64,000 bases of DNA from Sycobia sp. Sy_11 (taxonomy: Eukaryota > Arthropoda > Insecta > Hymenoptera > Epichrysomallidae). Made by a program: the position numbers and the translations under genes. The DNA is taken from contig JACCIC010000297.1 of the NCBI GenBank assembly GCA_018907035.1, positions 1 through 64,000 of the forward strand, in the 5' to 3' direction. The notes under the pieces were generated by a model. That model was not told the origin of the DNA. It was given only the letters and a program-made list of their open reading frames with translations, and did not search any database. This document shows, piece after piece, positions 32,317 through 42,999 of the stretch; within the stretch, counting starts at the first letter, position 1; every line of letters starts with the position of its first letter.

Positions 32317-32356
32317 GAATACGGCTTTCCTTTTGAAAGTAAGGGAAGCCGTATTC
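32317..32356 (+). other. Conserved 16 bp stem-loop in retroelement leader
   Basis: Arms GAATACGGCTTTCCTT and AAGGGAAGCCGTATTC pair over 16 positions (one G-T wobble) around an 8 base loop. The homologous place in the second copy (61838-61877) also folds, with at least one A-T to G-C double change and several wobbles. Suggests an RNA structure kept in the transcript. Confidence 0.6.
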
Positions 32357-32619
32357 AAGTAAAACCCATTGGACTCTGATTTATATAAACTAGCAGAGGA
32401 ATCATTTTAAAATAAACAAAGCATATCTATATTTTCTTTTCCTTTTTCTCAATTGTTTAATAATCCCGAGCTAGTGGAGGAAACTCCAGGCTCGAAACAA
32501 AGCCAGGGTACATCGAACCGTGCATTCGTATGTTTAAAAATATGCGTGTGCACTTCGAATAAAGTTGATGTCCACAAAAGGGCGAATATGTCCAGACGTC
32601 ACATTATACTTTAAATTTT

Positions 32620-32637
32620 TGGGGACTCAGCCGGGAT
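32620..32637 (+). promoter_or_regulatory. Possible tRNA-Pro primer binding site
   Basis: TGGGGACTCAGCCGGGAT matches 15 of 18 positions of the complement of the tRNA-Pro 3' end. It lies where a primer site would follow an LTR. Confidence 0.5.
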
Positions 32638-32835
32638 ATTTACATTTGGCATTAAACAATTGAAAAAAAATATATCAACAAATAATAACAACCAATAAAT
32701 AATTATAACAAAAAGCAATACTTCAAAAAAGAAAAAAAATGAGAATTGATAAACAACATAAAAGACAATCAACAAAAGAAAAGGATTATAAAAAGAAAAA
32801 GTATTACCTTGGTTTTCTTCGATAACAGCTTCGAA

Positions 32836-33333
32836 AACAAAATGAAGCAAGGTTAAAAGTCCTCCGTCGAGAGGAACTACTGGGTGAATGCACTGCCCAA
32901 ATCCAAGGGGCATTTACTAATACATGTCAGACACTCAGCCCAGAAGAACGTAACAAGCTGTTCAAAAACACTCTTTGCATACACTGTTTGGGAGGTAAAA
33001 TAAGGAAAAAGTGCTCGGCATATTGGTCTAAGCACTATACCATCCCTAAACTCTCCTCACACAACCTCGAACCACTTGATGGCAATACATTCAGAACCCT
33101 TTATGCCATTAAGGGTACACTAGGCGACCTGGAGGTACCATAACAGTACTCGCTGCTCTCTATCGATGCCATTGTAGAGATTCAGCACAGAAGCACTTGT
33201 GCGAAATGCTTTGAGGAGTGTAAACTCCCAACAGAAGACTGCCTGGGGTGCATATCATGCCAATATTCCAGACCCAAGAAAGTATTGCGATTCAGGAAAG
33301 AAGCCTGGAAAATCAAACAAATTAAGTATAAAT
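32836..33333 (+). pseudogene. Cys-rich gag-like frame of the unclassified retroelement
   Basis: After an acceptor-like TTCGATAACAG, a frame of about 100 codons opens without an ATG (RLKVLRREELLGEC, then LSPEERNKLFKNTLCIHCLG). It reaches a TAA at about 33140, then continues 64 codons to a TAA at 33331-33333. LCIHCLGGKIRKKC looks like a CCHC knuckle that lost its His and one spacing residue. CAKCFEECKLPTEDCLGCISC follows near 33200. This suggests a gag nucleocapsid region, but I do not recognise the family. The splice acceptor would link it to the leader at 32120. Confidence 0.45.
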
Positions 33334-33555
33334 AAAAGAATTTTTAACGACTTCTGAAATATCAGAACATTAAAATAAAAATACAAATTGAAACATTGAA
33401 AACAAAAAGTTATTTCAAAAACCTACCTGAAGAATCCCTACATTCACCATACTTTCATTAAGGAAAACCTGAAAAAAAAATATTCAGAAAGTAAACAAGA
33501 AAATACATATGCAGTAAAATAAACATAACACATATATATAAAGATACATATATGT

Positions 33556-33558
33556 ACG

Positions 33559-33611
<53 letters not shown>

Positions 33612-33621
33612 GTGTATATAT
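33556..33621. repeat. (TA)n with GT interruptions
   Basis: About 66 bases of TA/TG repeats directly abutting the Gypsy LTR at 33622. Confidence 0.9.
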
Positions 33622-34324
33622 TGTAACGATGCGCGTGTCCGCCTCGAGCACGAGGACGGCGGGCACGGCCGTTGCAAATATGTGTGCCCGGCTGGCTTAG
33701 CCCCGAATTATCTCGGCAAGGGAGAGGGGCGGTTCGCGATGGGCGAAGAATCGCATGCGGGATTGAGGGCTAACGAAATAAGAAAGCGAAAGAATTAAAA
33801 TCGACGTGGATTTAATATCGAGTGAATTTACAACACATATGCGCGAAGATGCGAGGCGCGCAGGCCGAGGGTCGTCGAGACGACAGTGCGCGAGGATTTA
33901 GGGAAGAGAGAGAGGTAGAGAAGAACCGGCAGCCACTTACAGTAAGGTGTAGACGCGTCCGTGGAACCCGCTGGCAGTACTTCCTCGTTCAACCACGCCT
34001 TCGTTCGCCGGGAGAGGCGGCTACTCCGCTCGTCAAAAGAGCCCGGGATGGGGCGGTTATTCCGGGCAAACGGGAGTCGGGCGGCAAGCTCGTCCGCTCG
34101 GGCTCGGCAGCGGTGCACGCAGATCACACCCACGTCAGCGGCACAAACACGCGCGTTCTGTCTCGTACCCTCCACGAAGATGAGATACGTGATGAGGGGG
34201 AATATTAGAACTTGAGGCGTATTCTTAAAAGAAGCACACGAATTAGTCTCGCACGCGCGTATCTCTCGCAGCTCTCGTACTTCACCTGTCAAATTCGCGC
34301 GCGCAGCCGTCTCTCCCCACTCCC

Positions 34325-34358
<34 letters not shown>

Positions 34359-34511
34359 TACCTCTCTGCTGGTGTATTCGTGCGTCGGCCTGTAACAGAT
34401 ATCTATTAATTTTTACATTTAAAAATATATATACATATTTACAGGAATACGACAGGAGAGCATAGGGACGTGGGAAAGCAAGCTTACGCGGCGCTTGCGT
34501 TCCCCGTCACA
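33622..34511 (-). repeat. Gypsy 1 3' LTR
   Basis: 890 bases, TGTGACGGGGAACGC at the start and ATCGTTACA at the end on the minus strand. Contains a (CT)n tract and, at 34389-34362, a 28 base exon-like block between CTGTTACAG and GTAAGT that recurs in the LTR at 61992. The polypurine tract (GGAGGGGGGCG) follows at 34512-34522 on the + numbering. Confidence 0.88.
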
Positions 34512-34599
34512 CGCCCCCCTCCAGACGCGGGTACCCGAAGCGTGGCAGCTCGACCCAACGTCTCTCTCCCATATTGACCATCATGTCAGGATCGAGATC

Positions 34600-35953
34600 A
34601 CTTCACAAAACATAACTGGGAAATATCTTAATGAAGAGAGGATGGAAAATAAAGCCGCAGGCTTTACCGCGGCTTCGCTGTTATGGAGCTCCGCAGGCAC
34701 TCGCGCCTACATCCTTCGACGGGTTACAATTCGTGTCCTACGCGGTCTCCCTAATCTACGCGGCGCGTCATCGGCGTCAGGTCGCGTGGCATTGCCCGCG
34801 GGAGTATCGCTTCGCACGCTCGTACCAGGATTACAATGAGGCGCGTCGTTGGGGCGCCGTACGCTCACCAGGGGTATTGCAACGCGGTTTCGCTCGCTTG
34901 CCTCGACATTACAATCAGACGCATCGCAATCACGCTCTTCGCCCGAAGGCTCTCCCGTGTCGGAACCGCTATCGTCTTCGGGGTCGTGGTCTCGATTGTA
35001 GGGCTTCCGGTCGACGACATGATGCTTACCAGCATCTCTTCCCGTAGAGTCGATCAGTCGATAGACATTCGTGCCGAGTTTCTCTATGATGGTAAAGGGC
35101 CCGTCGAATTTCGGGGCAAGCTTGGCGCTGACACCTTGTATGCCTGATGGGATGATGCGATTACGTCGCCATACGCGATCGCCAATCGCGTCATGAACAT
35201 CGCAACGTCTCGCATTTCAATAGTGAGCTTGCTTCGCTTGTGCTTGCTGCGAGTTTTCCGCTGCCTTGAGATGGAGATCACATAACTTCTCCATGCCCTC
35301 TTTTCAATACTGTAGAGCAGCCTGTTCTTGCGCCACCTGTGCGCGCTGCTCCTCCTGGCGGCGATGCGTTCCAGGGGCTGAGGGGTGACGACCCGTGTTA
35401 AGGAAGGCCGGACTTACGCCAATAGAGTCTTGTACAGATGTGTTGTACGCAAACATCAGTTCGGCGATATGCGCATACCAAGTACTATGAGACTCTTCAA
35501 TGAAGGCGATTATCGCGGTCTTCAGAGTCCTATTGACCCTCTCTACCGGATTGGCTTGTGCGTGGTAAGGGGGTATCGTTGAGTGCTCCATCCCACGCTC
35601 CACAAGGAATTTCTCGAGAAGCTTATTACGAAATTCGGCGCCATTGTCCGATAGGAATATTTCGGGCGTACCAAAGCGTAAAAATACGCGATGTTTCAAC
35701 TCGCGGCGAATCGTTTGCGGATGGGTATAAACTCTACCCAGCGAGTGAAGAGATCCATGAAGACGAGCAAGTACTCGTATCCACGGGTATATCGTGGAAA
35801 CGGACCCATCACGTCTCCAGCTACTACTGCCCAAGGGCGGGTGACCGTTCGATGGCCCATCAGGCCAGCTGGTGCAGCCTGCTGTACCTTACATTGCTGG
35901 CACACGGTACAGTTACGGACAAATTGTGTCACATTTTGTGCAATAAGGGCCAA
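34600..35953 (-). pseudogene. Gypsy 1 integrase
   Basis: Integrase part of Gypsy pol. In order on the minus strand: CTVCQQCK of the zinc module, VAGDVMGPFPRYTRG with the first catalytic Asp, and YEYLLVFMDLFTRWVEFIPI (35953-35696). After a frameshift near 35700, IFLSDNGAEF (second Asp), PYHAQANPVERVNRTLK (Glu) and AYNTSVQDSIGVSPAF (35834-35304). The C-terminal module has GDRVWRRNRI and LAPKFDGPFTIIEKLG (about 35190-35080), followed by an acidic tail. A stop lies near 35225. Catalytic residues are present but the frame is broken. Confidence 0.88.
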
Positions 35954-36639
35954 TAGTATGATCGTGCACTACGGTCGCACGCCTTATGGCGTCCGAAATG
36001 ACCAGCTGTGGGCTCCTCATGACATTCATGAAGAACGGTACAGCGATCTTCTTTAGGCACGACTAACTTCCATGCATCGTGGTTATCTACTAAATCTTCG
36101 ACGGCAGGATCGAGACGGTAGTAGTATAGACGTTTCCCAACGACTTTCCACCATGGGTGGTCGGTCGGATCGCTCACCACTTTCTTACAAAGGTGCAAAT
36201 ACCAGGGGTCTTGCACATCGGTGACGCCGAGGGAGGCGACTTCGCAGGTCGGCTCGTCTTCGTACAAACGATAGAGGGCGTCTGGTACGCAATTTAAGGT
36301 ACCTTTCCGGTGGATTACTTCGTAGTCATACCCCTGTAATTCCAAGGCCCAACGGGCGAGTCTGCCCGTGGGGTTGCGCAATGAGTGCAGCCAACGGAGG
36401 CTGCTATGATCGGTTATCACCTGGAAGTGATAGCCCTCGAGGCACGGGCGAAATTTACGCACAGCCCATAGCACGACAAGGCACTCACGTTCGGTGACCG
36501 AGTAATTACGCTCAGCCGCAGTCCTCGTGCGACTAGCGTAGGAGAGCACGCGCTCCACGCCACCAACTAATTGCGTGAGCACGGCGCCTAGTCCCGAGTC
36601 GCTGGAGTTCGTCTGGATGACGAACATTTCTCCGAACAA
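35929..36639 (-). pseudogene. Gypsy 1 RNase H and integrase zinc region
   Basis: About 236 open codons. RNase H: VIQTNSSDSGLGAVL (where the family usually has an Asp), AERNYSVTERECLVVLWAV (Glu), VITDHSSLRWLHSL (Asp), then HRKGTLNCVPDAL. The start of the integrase zinc module follows: LHECHEEPTAGHFG, with the two His. The missing first Asp of RNase H may be a real loss. Confidence 0.88.
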
Positions 36640-37446
36640 CGGTCGAGAAAGGACTGGTGCAGATGAGACAAGCGCTCGGATCTGTTCGAAGGCTTGCTGC
36701 TGCTCTTCTCCCTAATGATATTTGGCGTTCTTCATGGTTAATCGGGTGAGAGGCTCAGCAAGCGTTGCGAAGTTCTCTAAGAACTTGCGATACCAGGACG
36801 CAAGGCCTAAAAACCTACGGAGCTGCTTCAGGTTCTTTGGTGCGGCGTAACTCAAGATTGGTGCAATCTTATCCGGATCGGGTCGGAAACTGTTACGATT
36901 CACGAGAACGTCGAGAAACCGTACCTCTGCGAATCCGACTTTGCTCTTCTGCCTATTAATGGTCAAGCTGACATCGGAAATTCGTCGCATGATATGTTCA
37001 AGCCACCTGAGGTGCTCGTGAAAGCTCTCCGTAGCGATGATCACATCAGCGAGTTAGGTGGAGGTCAGCGGCTCCATTTTATGGCCGATCAGCTTGTCGC
37101 TTAACTACTGAAAGGTTGCAGGGCCACCGGCGACACCATATGGCATACGCGTCTATTCAAATAACGTCTTACCTGGGATCGTGAAGGCAGAGAGGTGTCG
37201 CGATTCCTTACGAAAAGGGACCTGATGGTAGGCGTTGCTGAGGTCCGGTGTGGAAATGTATCGTGCATTTCTCAATTTCCGTAAAATTACGTCCATATAA
37301 GGGAGCGGATACGCGCTGATCTTGGACACGGAATTCAATTTGCGATAGTCTACGCACAATCGGTAGGTCCCATCGCTCTTGCGAACCATCACGACAGGGC
37401 TAGACCACTCGCTAGTTGACCTGCGAATTACACCTTGATCAAGCAT
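36640..37446 (-). pseudogene. Gypsy 1 reverse transcriptase
   Basis: Fingers and palm at 37446-37153: LDQGVIRRSTSEWSSPVVMV, YRLCVDYRKLN, TPDLSNAYHQV with the first catalytic Asp. Then RMPYGVAGGPATFQ. The active-site block at about 37060-37040 reads stop-LADVIIAT, so both the Tyr and one Asp of the YLDD motif are changed. Thumb at 37044-36712: LTINRQKSKVGF, LRRFLGLASWYRKFLENFA. Further stops after LFE and after KYH. Inactive. Confidence 0.9.
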
Positions 37447-37497
37447 TTTGCGAACTTACGCATGCATCTCTAGCTCTATCTTCTGAGAGACCGGATA

Positions 37498-37938
37498 CTA
37501 ACGCTGCTTAATCGGCTTAGCATCGCCGACATCGATCACGTCGTCGGTCAGATGCGTGCAGCCCAGAGGCTGATCAGCCGGAGGCAGCATTCGGTCAAGG
37601 AGTTCCTCGAGAGCTCGACGTTGACTATCGTCAATATCAGCCAAGCCTATAGAGGCAAGCGAATACGCCGAGGTATCTGAGATGGTGCAGAGTTGTAGCG
37701 GAACGAAATCCGCAACACCCTCGATCGACATGGTGTTGTCGCGCGGGTGGATGACCGCATTAAAAGCGCGGTAGAAGTCTGCACCGAGCAGACAGTCGTT
37801 TTCCAAGTTTGAAATTATGATGACGTCTAGCTTCATTTCAATGTCTGCAATGGCAAACGGAAGATGATGAAGAACGGACCTGATGAGAGTCCCTGATGAG
37901 GAGCCATAGCGAGCTCGAAACGTTGGACAAGTCTTCAA
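37498..37938 (-). pseudogene. Gypsy 1 protease C-terminal half and linker
   Basis: Frame starting inside the aspartic protease. DVIIISNLENDCLLGADFYR is the conserved second half of a retropepsin; the DTG-containing half is lost at the truncation. A linker with DDSQRRALEELLDRML leads to reverse transcriptase. One frame of 146 codons without a stop. Confidence 0.8.
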
Positions 37939-37960
37939 TTAGGTAAGGGTGTTGAGGACA

Positions 37961-38225
37961 GTCAGACTGCACTTTACTAACAAAGAATTTTTTCAGCTAA
38001 TATTTTATTTTCAGATTAGTCTACGGGGGTGAATGTAAACAAGGACAGTCTGCCTGTCATTATAATTTAAATTTAATTTTTAATTTAATTTTTATTTTTA
38101 ATTTTTATTTTATTTTAATTTTATTTTTTATTTATTTTTATTTTTATTTTTTATTTTTATTTTTATTTTATTTTTAGATTGTATTGATTGGACTGTAAGA
38201 CCAATAAAAAACTATTTATTAATAT
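37961..38225 (+). repeat. Dispersed repeat family T, copy 3
   Basis: Starts ACTTTACTAACA, then TTTTATTTTCAGATTAG, CTACGGGGGTGAATGTAAAC, AAGGACAGTCTGCCTGTCA, a TTTTTATTT-rich tract and GATTGGACTGTAAGACCAAT. It directly continues into the satellite array and marks the break of Gypsy 1. Confidence 0.7.
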
Positions 38226-38838
38226 GAAAGTATATTGATATTATTACGTATTATTTTCGATTAATTTAACTGGACTGTACGACCAATGAAAATATTTATT
38301 AATTTGTATATAAATAGTCGACAAAAGCACAATGAAAGTATATTGATATTAGTACGTATTATTTTCAATTGATTTAATTGGACTGTAAGACCAAGGCAAA
38401 TATTTATTAATTTGTATATAAGCAGTCGACAAAAGCACAATTAAAGTATATTGAAATTATTAAGTATTATTTTCAATTGATTTAATTGGACTGTAATACC
38501 AATGAAAACATTTATTAATTTGTATATAAGCAGTCGACAAAAGCACAATTAAAGTATATTGAAATTATTACGTATTATTTTCAATTGATTTAATTGGACT
38601 GTAAGACCAATGCAAATATTTATTAATTTGTATATAAGCAGTCGACAAAGGCACAATTAAAGTATATTGAAATTATTAAGTATTATTTTCAATTGATTTA
38701 ATTTGACTGTAAGACCAATGCAAATATTTATTAATTTGTATATAAGCAGTCGACAAAAGCACAATTAGAGTATATTGAAATTATTAAGTATTATTTTCAA
38801 TTGATTTAATTGGACTGTAATACCAATGCGAATTTCGT
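38189..38838. repeat. Satellite array, 108 bp monomers
   Basis: TGGACTGTAAGACC landmarks occur at 38189, 38271, 38379, 38487, 38595, 38703 and 38811. After the first, shorter step of 82, the spacing is exactly 108 five times. Each monomer holds ATATTTATTAATTTGTATAT, AAGCAGTCGACAAAAGCAC and AAAGTATATTGA. Monomers differ by a few bases. Confidence 0.95.
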
Positions 38839-38969
38839 AGCGCGACGCATACTTAGCACTCACGGCATTTATAGTGATTTTTTTTCAAAAGATCATCGAA
38901 TCTTTGTTGACAATGCATCAATGACAAAGCTTCCCTCTATCAGTTGGCAATTTAGAGCGAAATATTTCA

Positions 38970-39410
38970 TTACCTGTCAGACAAGTCGACCGCGCTCTTA
39001 TTTGACTGACTGTAGCTAAAAGGAATACATATTAGCTTCGACATAAGAATATGCTGCTGCAATGTACTACAACAACCTACGTGATGTCCACTGTACATCG
39101 AAAATAAACCAAGTGTACTACAAAGTTCTTCTTGGTACGTAATTAAAGAAATAACAGTGTTTGCCGTGCAACAATAGATGGTTTCACTAGACGAGAACAC
39201 CTTATGGTTTAAGTAAATTGTCAATAAACTTCCAAAGGAGGATGAATTTCGTCTTTCGACCGCAAATACTAGAGATCGTGCTTTACTGTCTTCAAAACGA
39301 AGGCCTATTATAAATATAGGCTTATGGGTGTTCTGCTGCCCTGATGGGAGATACTTCAGAGATCCGGAATAATTTTCGTAGATCATATTGCTTAAGTCAA
39401 TTTCATACAT
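38970..39410 (-). CDS. Open frame of 146 codons, unrecognised
   Basis: ATG to stop with mixed composition: IYENYSGSLKYLPSGQQ, FIIGLRFEDSKARSLVFAV, TYQEELCSTLGLFSMYSG. Cys- and Ser-rich in the second half. I considered a chemoreceptor fragment but saw no family motif. No splice or promoter context was recognised. It may be part of an old element or chance. It lies inside the ATG10 intron, antisense to it. Confidence 0.18.
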   Translation of the reverse strand: MYEIDLSNMIYENYSGSLKYLPSGQQNTHKPIFIIGLRFEDSKARSLVFAVERRNSSSFGSLLTIYLNHKVFSSSETIYCCTANTVISLITYQEELCSTLGLFSMYSGHHVGCCSTLQQHILMSKLICIPFSYSQSNKSAVDLSDR

Positions 39411-41527
39411 TAAATTAGTATTAAAAGAATTATTTAAAAAACAGCCAGATCAATAAGAAACATCTCTACATACAATAAAAAAGTTACTCATACCCAGATG
39501 ATGTACAACTAAACTACTCGCCGCTAAGGAATGATGTACAATACTACGATAACAAGCAAAAATCTGTTAATATGTATGTGCAGTGCCGAAGAGAGATTAA
39601 ATGGGAAGTAACAAATGTACTGTCCTATCCTAACTTCTAATATAACAATCGGATAAGAGGGAGATAGACCATAGTGAATGGATTCTTCATAATATTATCA
39701 CCTTGAAGAATGGCAAAGGTTGCATGAGGAGTTAAATGATCGAACGTAAAGAGGAGGTCAAACGAAGATACTGAAGATACTGAGAGTAACATACCTCTAC
39801 GCGTACAGGGTCTGTCTACCATATACAGGTTTTTCTTATAAATCTTCACGATTATTTTACATTAAGATGGCGTAGCGCGTACTAAGTATAAATAAAATAG
39901 TTAATTTCTCGAGCACGCGGTAGTGAGTATAAATGTGTGAGACAAATGAATTCGTGATGGTAAAATTCGATTTTGACGTACGTAGTAAGTTGAAGTAAGA
40001 TTGACCCGATGCATATATTATTGATATAGTACTTTATAAAGAACCTTTTAATTATGTCCTCTAATTCGCTCTCCAGATTCTTATTTTCTCGGATACTCCG
40101 TCCGAGAAAATAAATTTCACAGGTCAAAGGATATATCAATGGTAGTGTAGTGATCGCAGATTATTCATCTTGACGGAAAACAGCTTACTCACACCGAAAG
40201 CACATTGAAATTCCTTAAAAAGGTGACAAAAACCTGTTTTTCCAACTGTCTACCATTCTTCTCCAACTTTTTCCGTTGTCTATTTTGTCGTTCCTATGAA
40301 AGTTACTCGAGAAGTTAGGCCATGGTCAACTTCTGGAATTCTTTTACATTTTTCTTCTGCTTCATTCTATAGAGAGTGCTTCTTAGGTTTTATTTCCGGC
40401 AACTGACCTGCTAAACTTAACAAATGACATTAGAATTGGGATGAAAAATAAGAATGTCACTATGCTTGTTGGATTAATTTGGATATTCTCATCTTTCTAG
40501 AAGAAAACAATCAGCTATTAATTTCGATGAAGAAAGAGTCTAATATAAGAGCATTTGTCTCTATATTAATAATTTATTCTAAATACTTGATGCTTCCAAC
40601 ACCTAACATCTATTGCTTCCAGATGGACTACAAATTTACGCTCACATACTTTGTATGGAAGAGGGAATATCATTACCATCATGTGAGGTACATGATAATC
40701 ATTGATGGTGTTTTTTAAATGAGAAATAGATTATAAATTTAGCAGAAATCTGAAGGATATGTTAAGGGTCTTAAACGCGATGATTATTGTAGGAATGAAG
40801 GACATTAGCGCTACGTACTTCTACGAACTTTCGCCCTTGTTTGTGTGTATGCATGTGAGCGCGCCGCTCCACAGCTTTACGCCGCCCGCAGTGTGGCAGT
40901 TCATATTGTAAATATGAAGCAATCATCGTACATCTAGGAATTGGTTATCTGCCGTCCTACTGACGAGTCCAGCAGGTGGCTGAGAGTTAATATTTACTTA
41001 TTTTCTTCAAAATTAAAAATTATTTCTTGCATATGTCTTAGAAAGTAAATCTCATTTTTGGCGTAACCATCGCTGTGATAAATATTGTTGATGTTTTACT
41101 TTATCATAAAACTTGTGAGATTATTTAAGTGTTTGAAATATTGTATATTCGTAGGAATACACTTTAATTATCCATTATATTGTATGTTTATTCATTATGT
41201 GTCGTTCTTCAGATACAAGTTAAAGGTTTCAGTGAACGTGTATATTTCACATGTATGATTTGAAATGGATTGAATAGTGCGTTTATTTATTTCCTTTATT
41301 TTGTTACTGATAGATGTACAAATAATCTTTGCTATATTAGCAAGTGATTTTTCACAGCATGTAATTTACTATAATGTTTACAAGTTTATATTATATATAG
41401 ATTACAAATGATTAGATTTCTCCCCACTTCTCCTCTTTATACTGTGCCCACTCCTCTCTATTTCTGAAATCCTTAAACTCTTCTAAACATTCTGTTACAA
41501 AATATTTATGTGCTTATTTCTTTTAAG
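39411..41527 (+). other. Right part of the ATG10 intron, no gene seen
   Basis: Frames at 39637-39849 and 39882-40139 (minus) and 40479-40718 (+) are open but unrecognised. A GC-richer patch at 40800-41000 has CGCCGCTCCACAGC-type sequence. The rest is AT-rich. Confidence 0.4.
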
Positions 41528-41780
41528 AAATGTGTAGGCCATGCATACCTAATGCGTCAAGAAAAGATTTTTGTACATCTGGATTATACGGACGATAAAG
41601 TTATTTCTATATTTAGAAATAGAAGCAATACAGAGAAGAATAATAAATTCACAAAAAGATTTAATTTTGATCCATATGAAGCATCATCCACCAGCAAACT
41701 ACCTTTAATTATAGAGCATCATATTTTATTTTCATCAAGTTTTTGCGTTCCTGTCATGTATTTCAATGGATGGCAATCTG
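41528..41780 (+). CDS. ATG10: ATG10, second coding exon
   Basis: Acceptor CTTATTTCTTTTAAG, exon start in phase 0, donor CAATCTG/GTAAGC in phase 1. It encodes about 84 residues. HAYLMRQEKIF begins the beta sheet. IEHHILFSSSFCVPVMYFNG is the signature strand pair of ATG10, which in the family reads YEYHvlYs.sYqVPVLYF. The insert between (SIFRNRSNTEKNNKFTKR) is a low-conservation loop, as in relatives. The catalytic Cys and C-terminal part (the HPC region) must lie in a later exon, which I could not find to the end of the window. The phase-1 donor needs a downstream exon, so the gene continues or is truncated by the LINE and LTR insertions that follow. Confidence 0.82.
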
Positions 41781-42999
41781 GTAAGCAAACGACTTATTAT
41801 TATCACTAATAATAAATAATTTAACGACTACATCATTTTGTATATTTAAATTATATATAATTAGCACCCCCTGCCTCGGCTTTGCTGCAGGTAATAGTGT
41901 AACCTACGTATTAAACAGTTTACTAATATCTATGGAAAAAACCATTTGTATAAAAATGTATAATGCTATCGATAGGACTAGTATTTTTATGATAATATTC
42001 CAAGAGAAAAAATAAGAATTGGGTTTTGGAGCATAAAATAAAATAAATTAAAATATAATTTAATTTCTCATTCAAATATAGTTTCATATATTGTAACCGA
42101 TATATTTAGTTACAGGTTATTCGTACCTATAATTAAAATATATATAGTTACAACTACTTACGGTACGATCCTGCGGCTTTGGTTGACAGAAACGGGAAAC
42201 GGGGAGGAAACAAATAGATACGAGTATAGCGACAATACAAAGTATATAGCTTAGAATGTATTGATTACTATCACACTAGTGCACACTGTGCAAATTAAGA
42301 GGACGATTTATTAATCGACGGAATTTCATACACAATAGTATGTACTATTATAGAAACGGCTTCATTGTCAATGTGCGGGTTCCGCGAGCATTGGACGAGG
42401 GAATCTGGCAAGGAGGTAAACATGGCAGAACATGGCTTTACAACGATGGCGTCGACCGCAAGTACACGTAGAATGTACTCACTCAACGCATATACCAAGC
42501 AGGCTACGACTTATCTTAGGCAGATGCGGCTGTCTCTTCGTGTCTTCCTTCCTTTCGTTCTGTCTTTCTCTTTCTTTATCCTCCTTTCATCCTTCCTTTT
42601 ATCTTCTTTCGCTCGATTGCATACGGGCGGCTGGATAATGGCCTTGAGCTGGTTGCAAGGACTTGAGTCAGCGTGGAGCCTCTCAGTGTATCCACCGGGT
42701 CGATGGTCTGTTTACCAGAACGTAAGGATAGACTTCAGGGCGAAGTGGTGATGATTCTCGCGGTTGGCTAGTGAAACAGCGCAATGACTGTATTTACTTT
42801 GGAGAGCTCTGCTAGTTTAGACCTCCGCGTCCTATGGTAGCTGGGCCCGGCGCTAAAATACTAACTGTTTACGTCCACATTCGTGTGCCAGGGTAATGTA
42901 TCCCTCACCTTTAGTCGATAGATCACGTATGGGGGATGCGGCTAAAATACAGCAATGGTCTTTCAGGATAGGAACAAACAAGCTTTGACCTAACGGGCT
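41781..42999. other. Unassigned stretch right of ATG10 exon
   Basis: AT-rich to 42160. Then comes mixed sequence with a TTTCTCTTTC-type pyrimidine patch at 42540-42615 and a frame at 42365-42751 that I do not recognise. The last 250 bases may be the decayed 5' part of the LINE that follows. Confidence 0.35.

Larger units (their letters stand above)
31840..32619 (+). mobile_element. LTR-like module of an unclassified retroelement, copy 1
   Basis: A promoter with a TATA box, a transcribed leader with CAGTCTCAGT repeats and a (CT)n tract, a possible donor at AA/GTAAGC (about 32120), a 40 base hairpin at 32317-32356, and a tRNA-Pro-like primer site directly after. Blocks between 32200 and 32380 match 61700-61890 in order (GGGGAAGTG, CCCCTCTC-like, TAGGGAAA, GCCGAGG-like). 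The left boundary is approximate and no second LTR was found nearby. Class inferred from the primer site and the gag-like frame downstream. Confidence 0.6.
33622..37960 (-). mobile_element. Gypsy LTR retrotransposon 1, truncated
   Basis: Minus-strand Gypsy (Ty3) element with its 3' LTR, polypurine tract and most of pol. The 5' LTR, gag and first half of protease are missing: the sequence stops near 37960 where repeat family T begins. GC content is clearly above the surroundings. Its LTR belongs to the same family as the one at 61992-62945. Confidence 0.9.

Noticed and set aside
33828..34292. 154-codon minus-strand frame inside the Gypsy 1 LTR
   Set aside because: It lies wholly within the LTR, is GC-rich and lacks any recognisable domain; LTRs of this family give such frames by composition.
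38189..38838. CRISPR-like array from the regular spacing
   Set aside because: Whole 108 bp monomers are repeated; there are no unique spacers, and the setting is eukaryotic.
38970..39410. Insect odorant receptor fragment
   Set aside because: Hydrophobic stretches suggested it, but no receptor C-terminal motif, intron pattern or neighbouring receptor exon was found.
40949..40990. CTGACGAGTCC resembling a hammerhead ribozyme core
   Set aside because: No GAAA follows at the right place, stem II does not pair, and there is no room for stem I between a GTC site and the core.
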